The translations under genes were made by a program, and so were the position numbers. A DNA stretch of 64,000 nucleotides, taken from contig CM033396.1 of the NCBI GenBank assembly GCA_019426215.1, positions 30,609,154-30,673,153 of the forward strand, given 5' to 3'. How positions within the stretch are numbered: position 1 is the first letter of the stretch; each line of letters opens with the position of its first letter. This DNA comes from Buddleja alternifolia (taxonomy: Eukaryota; Streptophyta; Magnoliopsida; Lamiales; Scrophulariaceae). The notes under the pieces were generated by a model that was given only the letters and a program-made list of their open reading frames with translations, had not been told where the DNA came from and did not search any database. Below, piece by piece: positions 56,870 through 64,000 of this stretch.

Positions 56870-57650
56870 AAGAGTTTTGTCGAGAATCTTCAGATGATGT
56901 CCCTGTAAAGACCCAGGAAGAAAGTTTTGAACTTCTAGACTAAATAGGAGAACTTTTCTTACAGGAACGGTTCAGGACTCTGTGTCTACTATCTCTTTAC
57001 GTCGCACTTTCTTGGACTATCCTAAATTTGATTGTCTGGTTTGATTTTTAGAAGGAGCTGTTGAAGATATGGTACATGGCAACAAGGTTGGTTCTATTAA
57101 GCTGTGGAGGGTGATGTTCAAGTTAAAGGGAACGATAACATAGGTGATGAAACTTGAACGAGTTTTAGGATATCGAAGTGATAGTTTTGTTTTCAAGACA
57201 TTATTTTAATCTTTGTTTGTCTGTATTTTGGTTCGATTTTTTGCATGTTGTGAGTGCGATAAGTGTTCGACTTGTGTTAAGAATGCATCGTTTATTCGAT
57301 GCATATTCTACTTTCGAATATTCTACTTTTTTTATTTTAGTACTGCATATGATGTTATTTTCTTCTAGCACATTATTCATTTATGTACTGCAACTTACAA
57401 TTCTTGTGATATTCGAGTGTGATTTCCTGAATCGTATAAGACGAACTCAAAGGTATAACTTTCTCGAATAGAGATACCTGGTTGTATTATTCTTTATATC
57501 GTAGTTGATATTTTATGTACAACAATAAACGAGGGATTTATGTAAGGTTTTCATCTTTTAGCTCGTAATAGTGGCAATATATGTAATTTTTATCGAAATA
57601 AAATAAGTGTAGGATCTTATTTAATAGGGACATAATTGTCTAGATTGTAC
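56870..57650. other. AT-rich transposon remnant, no gene recognised
   Basis: Continues the relic region. Short open frames only, no motif recognised. Confidence 0.4.
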
Positions 57651-57654
57651 ACTG

Positions 57655-57908
57655 TTGACAAAAGTTATACACATTGTGTGGTATACGATGTTCATGAATA
57701 AAATTTTCTAAGATTGTGTATGTTCCAAGGACGAGGTAATTCTTTGCCATCCATTCATAGGCGATAAGTACCTCGCTTCGTAATCTCCACGACCTTGAAA
57801 GGTCCTTCCCAATTTGCATCAAGCTTTCCCACATGCCTCGAAATTTCCATCTTCTTAGCACTAGATCTCCAACTTGAAAACTTCTTAATTTGAGATTTTT
57901 GTTGTAAG
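57655..57908 (-). pseudogene. Ty3/gypsy pol C-terminus remnant
   Basis: Read on the minus strand from 57908 downwards: SFQVGDLVL, then in the shifted frame HVGKLDANWEGPF, VVEITKRGTYRL and PWNIHNL, the classic sequence after integrase in plant Ty3/gypsy polyproteins. Broken by frame change and stop. It is cut by the CACTA terminus at 57909 and belongs to the same orientation as the gag pieces at 61.5-64 kb. Confidence 0.75.
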
Positions 57909-57925
57909 CACTACTACAAAAAACA

Positions 57926-58140
57926 CCTATTACAGCGGTTTTTTTTTACCTATTACAGCGGTTTTAATCGCTGTAATAGGCACCGCTATCATAGGGTTTA
58001 GGCCTATTACAGCGGTTAAAAACCGCTGTAATAGGACCCCTATTACATCAATTATAATTGTAACTGCGGTTACAGTGATAACTGCTGTAATAGGGTCCCC
58101 CTATTACAAGAGTTATAACTATAACCATTATAATAGGCGG
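57926..58140. repeat. CACTA subterminal palindromic repeats
   Basis: TATTACAGCGGTTTTAATCG faces CGCTGTAATAGG; GGCCTATTACAGCGGTTAAA faces ACCGCTGTAATAGG; weaker copies continue (ATCAATTATAATTG..., AACTGCTGTAATAGGG). In CACTA elements such arrays bind the TNPA-type protein. Confidence 0.75.
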
Positions 58141-59039
58141 TATTTTTTTCCCTCCCTTTTCCCCCTACTCGTTTGCAACCTTCTTGTACAAGATTAAAAT
58201 TCAACAAACCAACACAACAAACCAGCACAGTACAACAGATTTAACAGAAACAACAAAAACCCAAAACTTCAATATAACCAATTCTTTCCTCCAACAACAA
58301 AATTTTATAATCTCCACCAAATGATCACGTGTTTACAATCAACTAATTAAATTAATCACAATTTAAATACAACAAATCAAATCACAATTTACAACAAGTC
58401 ACAATTTACAAAAAATACATTACTCAATTTCTAATCGCATTCGATAATGTATTGTGCCACTTCGATGCGTACTTCATCAATTTGCACTTGAGTGTAGAGG
58501 GAGTATCGACAATCATGAAAGTACTGCAAGATAGAGATTGCAAACCTAAATGACGTTTCAGTTACCTACCAAAGGTTTAATAACTTCAAAATGGAAAGAA
58601 CTGAGTATTAGGATTATGCATACCGCTACTGGGATTGTAGATTCTCCGTGGCTAATAATCTCCTTCATGAATCTCATAACGAAGTAGCCAAAATCACATT
58701 GTTTGTCTGTCGGGGGCACTACAAAAAGTAATCAAAGCAGTATTAGAACACTAACTTTTATACGAATAATCTCTTGAAACTTGAAAATACTAACCTTTAT
58801 TCTAATCCATTTACAGGTCTTGTTTTTGGATTTATTCAATTGGTTGTTGTGATTTTCATGAAATATGAACATAGCCCTGTAAAAAAAATACAAAGAACAA
58901 GGAAATATGTCAAAAACAAGCAAATATGTGAAATCTAGGAAGACATATACACTTTAAAAATAATATTAAATATAATGGATATATTAATTGATTGAATGAA
59001 AAACTTACTGATTGATTTTTTCTTTCATGTCAAATCGGT

Positions 59040-61440
59040 TATCCGGATCACCATGCAACCAGATAGTAAAAGACCTCTTGAAATGGATCAATCACAAGCA
59101 ACAACCAATGTCCCCTAAAAAGTATTCAAAAGATAAGTTCAAAATTTATTTTGCATAACAAGTTTTACAAATTAAAGTTGGGTCTTTAGTAGCTCACCCG
59201 GTGTTGTTGTAAGGTGCAAGAAATAATTTATTCATTTGTGCGCTCTCTGTCATAGCATTTGCTATGAACTGCACTTGTTCAATTTGCGGAGTACCTGATC
59301 CCGCAGATATAGCATGTGGGCCAAGGAACCAGAAATGACTTTCTTTTCCTTCGGGGACCATATAATTAACCCACAAAAACCTAAATTGAGCATAAAATAA
59401 ATTTCGAGTAACGAAAATAATCATAGTTCAGATGCAATAAAATAATTAAAAAACTTACTTGATGTACACTAAAATGAGAGAGGATCCTATCTCTTCTTGA
59501 CGCAAAAGGTGACAAATCTCTTCCCTCCCAATATACTCTTGGAATTCAATATTCATAATTCTTTTCTCGAAGTCTATACTGATCTGGTCATCAATGGACA
59601 TCTTCTTCATGCACTTTCCAAGAAATAAACGATCCCCAGGGAGTCCACCTAGTACAAGGTCTTCACATCTATCACCTTCATGTGCAGGCTTGGCCACTGG
59701 AGGTCTTGGTTTGACAGCTAAGTGCTTGGACATCCTTGATTTCTGGTTTCCAAATGATTTGATAGTCGAAGAAACTATTTAAACAAAGAAAACAAAACGT
59801 GAATGTTACACACCAAAGTATATTAAGTAACCTTAAACAATTGTTATAATTTATTAATGGCTAGCTATTAATTACATACCGATGTATCAGTGACCATGAC
59901 AAAACTCATAATCCAAGCAACATAGGTACCCAAAGCATCAGAAATGGTGAGCACTTCATCATCGAGAGGGACTGATAGGGGTGTATCTTCCTCAATTGCA
60001 GTGTCAATGCAAACTTTCACAAGGTTGGTGTGTAATGGACGGTTGTGAAGTGTTCTATTCGATGGTCGGTTGAACATAAGTCCTTTAGCCACCAGCCGAT
60101 ATGACGGTAATGAAAGTGCTAATTGACATGGTGCCTTAACCTATATATATATATACCATTATATTAGAAAATTTTGTGTGTTCTACAGAAATAGAGAATT
60201 GCAAGTTACATGATCACTAAACAAGTTCAGATCATTACCTCAAGAAGCATCTTAACTGGTTCTGGACATATCTTTCAAAGAAATCGCCTCATCTTCATGT
60301 GGCTGACGCGACCCAGACGCCCGCATCTTGTCAACCTCGCGTTGCAAGGAGGATGATGATTCGGTGAGGCCCTTCACCATGCTTCTCAAGCTTTCCATCT
60401 CTATATCTTTAGAAGGCTTTGGATCCGTAAAGTACTCTCTTTGTGACACCCCAAAGCCAACACCCTTAACACGACCTGGATGCTCCTTCTTTTTAAGAGC
60501 TTTAGCCAATTGATCATCACGGCTCCTCGTTTCCACTATGACTAGTACTCTCTTGTGAAATGCTCTCCTGTAATAATACCTTTAAAAAATAAAAAAACTT
60601 AGTGAACTTTGCTTTTTCAAAAGTATTTCAAAACAAACATACAACACATTATATAGCTAAAATTGTAAATAACTCACCATTTCATTCACTACTCTTCTAA
60701 AATTGACATTATAATCTCATTCTTTTTATCGGAACGCGCAATCCTCCACACGAGTGCTCGTGTCACCTCTGTGCAATTGGACCCCGCGTCCTTTCTTTTT
60801 TCATCTATATTTTGATTAAAAAATATAAATATCTATTAACAAGGAATTTTTATTAAAAAATTGTAAAGATTCAAAATGAACTATATACCTCAATTTGCTC
60901 CACAAGAGCATGTCTAAGACGTGATTTCATGTCAGGATGTTCAGGTTCCTTTGCTCTTTCCTGATTTTCCCTACTTATTGTTTATTACATAATCAAAGCA
61001 CTAGTCAATGCATTAGTTAAATATAAACGCAATAACTAACAAATGAAACCGTAAATTAAAATGACTATCTAGAACTCATCATTTAGGAGAACATCTAAAT
61101 ATGCCATCCAATCAGCTTGAGGTATCTCATATTGTGAGGGTGGGTTGTAATTAATGTTTCCATCATCATCCCATGCCCATACTCTACTCAAGTAACTCCT
61201 GAAGTTTCGTGCTAGCTTCCCAACTTCTGTTAGTACGTATTTTTTCTACTTTCTTCAATATCAAATGACAACTATAAAAAATAAACAACAAAGTATATAT
61301 GAAATTATAATTTAGAGAAAATTAAATCAACAAAAAATACATTAACAATTAGAAACATGATAATAACCAAATTACCGCTATTTCATCCCAAATTGCTCTT
61401 TTCGTTGACCCTTGGACATCCAAATTTTTGTCATTAAAAC
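59040..61440 (-). pseudogene. CACTA-associated protein with Ulp1-like (C48) domain, decayed
   Basis: Minus-strand exons in order: LDVQGSTKRAIWDEIA (about 61410), a DNA-binding-type region near 60700-61150, EHPGRVKGVGFGVSQREYF (60420-60480) with a coiled coil, LVKVCIDTAIEEDTPLSVPL and ISDALGTYVAWIMSFV (59890-60040, DUF8039-like). MNKLFLAPYNNTG (about 59210) and, after an intron, GHWLLLVIDPFQEVFYYL (59060-59115) follow. PYN..G/HW is the beginning of the Ulp1-type cysteine-protease core with its catalytic His. Later catalytic Asp and Cys are not found because the frame stops after LVAW. Several exons contain stops. Confidence 0.6.
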
Positions 61441-61469
61441 TCTACAAAAGATCATACACTCTCATCATC

Positions 61470-61678
61470 TCTTTGTCTTATGCTGAATATGTGGGTCACA
61501 AATTTAGCATACTTGCGCTTACTAGCGAAGTGGTATTCTAGAATTGAACATAATCAACGATGCACCCAGTGGTAGATGTGTGTACCAATCTTGAGCACGG
61601 CCTGTAAGGATCGTTAAGAAGATCATGCTATTTAGAGCATCTAATAAGTTATGCATTGTTATGAAGTTTTCATATGCT
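61470..61678 (-). pseudogene. Ty3/gypsy gag remnant, C-terminal piece
   Basis: Minus strand: LTGRAQDWYTHLP is the familiar gag motif (usually GAAxxWYxxLP), followed in another frame by FASKRKYAKFVTHIFSIRQ. It is joined upstream, across the solo LTR, to the piece at 63410-64000; the frame runs through once LTR and one duplication are removed. Confidence 0.75.
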
Positions 61679-61683
61679 AGTAA

Positions 61684-63409
61684 TGTTAGGATTATACCCT
61701 CAGATGCCATAGAAGATAGAATGTATATGGCATATATCTTGTATTGAACTTAAACTCTTCTTAAATAAAAGACATTATTGAGTTTTCACTTACTTCTTAT
61801 CTGCATCTATAAATTGTGTAAAACGTTTTGTCCATATTTTTAGTGTGATCCCTCTACTTGCTAAGGGATAGGAAGATTGACACTAGAGAGATCGATCTTG
61901 ATTACTAAAATAAGTTCGCAAGTAATATGAAGTCTTTAAAGGACAAATAAAGACTTTGCATACTTGTACAATCTTAGCTCCGACATGGGAGTGCTTGTCT
62001 GGTATCATGGGATGATAGGAGATTAAGATTGTAGACACGTCAGTGGAACTGATATGTTCGAACACGACTCGCATCGGTTCTATCACATGGGTTTTCACTC
62101 AGTGACTGTCAATGATGGAACTGATTATGCGTAATAGGTATATGTGAACCTTTGACCTGAAGTATCAGGCTGAAGATGCACTTGTGACGTCAAGTCTTTC
62201 ACTAGAGTAGTTAGACCCAATTCACCCTTTGGTGGGGTCAACCTCGAAATGCGGACTTGATGGGCAAGTGGTAATCTTAGCAGATATCTAATATGGGATT
62301 TGTTCTCTCATAAGTGAATGAGTATGTACCCTATGTAATTATAGATAAATAGAGATCAAAGTCTTTGGCCAAAGCAAACGAGACGATTGTGCTTGGCACT
62401 AAATCGAGTGAGTTTGACATAACCATGACTCTCACTTGACCGGTGAACGTGAACTAAAGGTTTATACATATACGGTATTTACGATTGGAAGGTTTCAGAA
62501 TGATCCTATCATTCATTTTTGTTTGGGTTACGAAGTGGGCCACGTGACTGGCTAGGTGTTACCTACTTCCTTTGGTTTCCTCTCCTTGCCAAACAAAACA
62601 AACCTAAAGAGTCGCACTAAAGGATTGACAAAGAAAAATGAAGAAAAAAGAATTTCTATTATTTCTTCTGGGAGTTTTAATTTATTGGATAAATTAAATA
62701 ATTTATTATTCATTAGATGAAATAATTAATTATAATGATAAGATTAATTATTAATTAATTTCCTTGTGAAATATATTAATGAATTAATTTATCTAATTAA
62801 TTTGGTTATTAAATTAATTAATTAATTTATTGGATATAATAAATTATTAATTGAAATAAGAAATTAATTAAACAAAACAAATCTCGGGGCTAAATAAGGA
62901 GTCCAATTGGACGCCTATGAGGCCTCAAAGTGGTGTCTTGGAGAGGTCACATATTAGGGCTCTTTTGTTTTGACTTGTTTAATAAGTCATGAGGTATATA
63001 AGGACTCTTTGACTTAGAACAAGTAGATGAAGAGAATACACAACTCTCAAAAGAAAGAAAAATATTCCTCTCCTCCTCTATACCTAGCCGTCGACCATAG
63101 AGAAAGAAGAAAGGGGATTTTTCATTTGTTGATCCATGCGTTACGATTTAGAGACGACGTATTTTCGTTGTTCGGATCAAGTTCAAATTTGAAGAATCAA
63201 ACCAAAGGATTGAAGATTTGGAAGCTTCAATATTTCGAGTTTGGAGAAGAAGAAGTTTTTCTCCATCATCATATTCATATTAACGAGTAAGTTTTATTCG
63301 TTATACGCTTTTAGATTCAATTACGCGAATTAGAGTACCAATTGGGTTTTTGTTTTAATTTTTGAAATCCCTTCCGCTGCGTTTATACTTTTTCGAACGA
63401 AACCCAACA
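61684..63409. mobile_element. Solo LTR (1726 bp) in gypsy gag
   Basis: Plus-strand start TGTTAGGATTATACCC, end GAACGAAACCCAACA; flanks AGTAA (61679-61683) and AGTAC (63410-63414), a 5-bp duplication with one mismatch. The gag frame is continuous across it after removal. No internal coding region, so it is a solo LTR. The opposite-strand start TGTTGGGTTTCG is also compatible with LTR structure; orientation is undecided. Confidence 0.75.
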
Positions 63410-64000
63410 AGTACATGTTGTTTGAGATCTGTGGAACCATCGTACTTCAGAAGATCGAGGATATAAAATGCCCCTAGTGACTCCGATAAAATCTCCTCAC
63501 AAAAAGGCAACTTCTTTCTTTGCAGAGTTGAGACAGGTTGAAAGACCTTTTTTCTTGTATTGGGCGTGTCAAACACCTCTTCATTCATAGTGCTTTTTCC
63601 ATTTTCATCCTCACGAAGTGAGTGAGTGTGGCTTTCAACCTCCTCATCGGAGTCTTGTGCCCGATTTTCCCCTTGCGCCCGATTTTCCCCTTGCGCCATG
63701 TTTTCTTGAGCTTTCTCTATCTTATCCTTTTGAGGAATAGGCTCATGGAATAGCCTACGAGGTGTGACAGGGTCAGGGTTAATATGTATGTGTGGTATAG
63801 CCAGAGCTTTAGCCAATCATCCTTGTAGAGCTTTTTGAGCATATTCTTGCATTTTCTGCTGGAATTGCTCGTGGGTCATAGTTATCACGGGTTCGTCACC
63901 CACTTACCCAGAGGTATGTCTACTCGGGATTTTGCATATGTTGTGCCTCTTCTCCTTGAATTCCCTTATTTCTGCGATTACTTGATTCTTCCATACTTCG
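63410..64000 (-). pseudogene. Ty3/gypsy gag remnant, N-terminal piece (runs off the window)
   Basis: Minus strand, open from 63816 down to the LTR: MAKALAIPHIHINPDPVTPR, a Gln/Glu-rich stretch with a GENRAQ repeat, then LSESLGAFYILDLLKYDGST, which fits the gag segment before the capsid-like domain (usually 'YDGTTDP'). In-frame sequence continues from 63816 towards 64000 with a stop, so the gene begins outside the window. Confidence 0.65.

Larger units (their letters stand above)
57909..61460 (-). mobile_element. CACTA (En/Spm) element, right end missing
   Basis: Begins with the terminal motif CACTACTACAAAAAACACC. Subterminal repeats with CCTATTACAGCGGTT and AACCGCTGTAATAGG follow at 57926-58140. 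The interior codes on the minus strand for a CACTA-type protein. No inverted TTGTAGTAGTG end is seen before 64000; the sequence passes into gypsy gag near 61460. TNP2-type transposase is absent, so this is a deletion derivative. The adjacent pol and gag remnants suggest the insertion was in a gypsy element, most of which is lost. Confidence 0.75.

Noticed and set aside
57178..57471. 97-codon open frame rich in Phe and Leu
   Set aside because: Low-complexity hydrophobic translation of AT-rich transposon debris; no start context or homologue recognised.

Overview
The window is nuclear DNA of a flowering plant, very probably a eudicot. It is AT-rich, its genes have spliceosomal introns, and it carries a CC-NB-LRR resistance gene of the RGA type, a TITAN9-like gene and a dense load of plant transposons. 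I cannot name the species. There is no CRISPR, operon or other prokaryotic signal.

Host genes: (1) a TITAN9-like gene, + strand, 8 coding exons, 5279-9246; (2) a small single-exon ORF resembling the C-terminal part of Myb/SANT-like proteins, 12541-12942, with a 5'UTR intron; (3) an intact single-exon CNL immune receptor of 1128 aa, 20649-24035; (4) a small single-pass membrane protein, - strand, 26164-25850, with a long 5'UTR intron. Between them lie MITEs and simple repeats. Upstream of the NLR is a tandem duplication whose first copy keeps the NLR promoter and leader but has no coding region behind it.

28.25-43.16 kb is one Mutator-like element (MULE) of about 14.9 kb with long terminal inverted repeats and a 9-10 bp target duplication with one mismatch. 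Each inverted repeat carries an untranslated leader, a splice donor and the start of an intron. The left one serves a decayed mudrA transposase (+). The right one serves a decayed plant-mobile-domain (PMD) gene (-). The two genes therefore converge, like mudrA and mudrB in MuDR. In the middle sits a divergent pair of small, mutually homologous ORFs of unknown function around a minisatellite. A 5'-truncated LINE with unusually long (about 95 bp) flanking repeats has landed in the PMD gene's intron, and a MITE in the left inverted repeat.

44.9-54.8 kb is an almost genome-length endogenous pararetrovirus (Caulimoviridae): a coiled-coil ORF, a broken movement/coat/protease/RT/RNase H polyprotein, a third ORF after RNase H, a promoter, a poly(A) signal and a tRNA-Met primer site. 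Its two cysteine arrays have exactly the spacing known from badnaviruses and tungrovirus, while a large ORF after RNase H is not badnavirus-like. The third ORF is split by a 1484 bp TG...CA element with a perfect AGCTT duplication.

55.3-64 kb is nested transposon debris: a relic related to 'putative gypsy-type transposon' proteins, a minus-strand Ty3/gypsy element (gag at the right edge, the pol C-terminus at 57.7 kb), a CACTA derivative with a Ulp1-like domain next to the pol remnant, and a solo LTR inside gag.

All calls rest on reading the sequence and on recalled family features; no database or alignment program was run.
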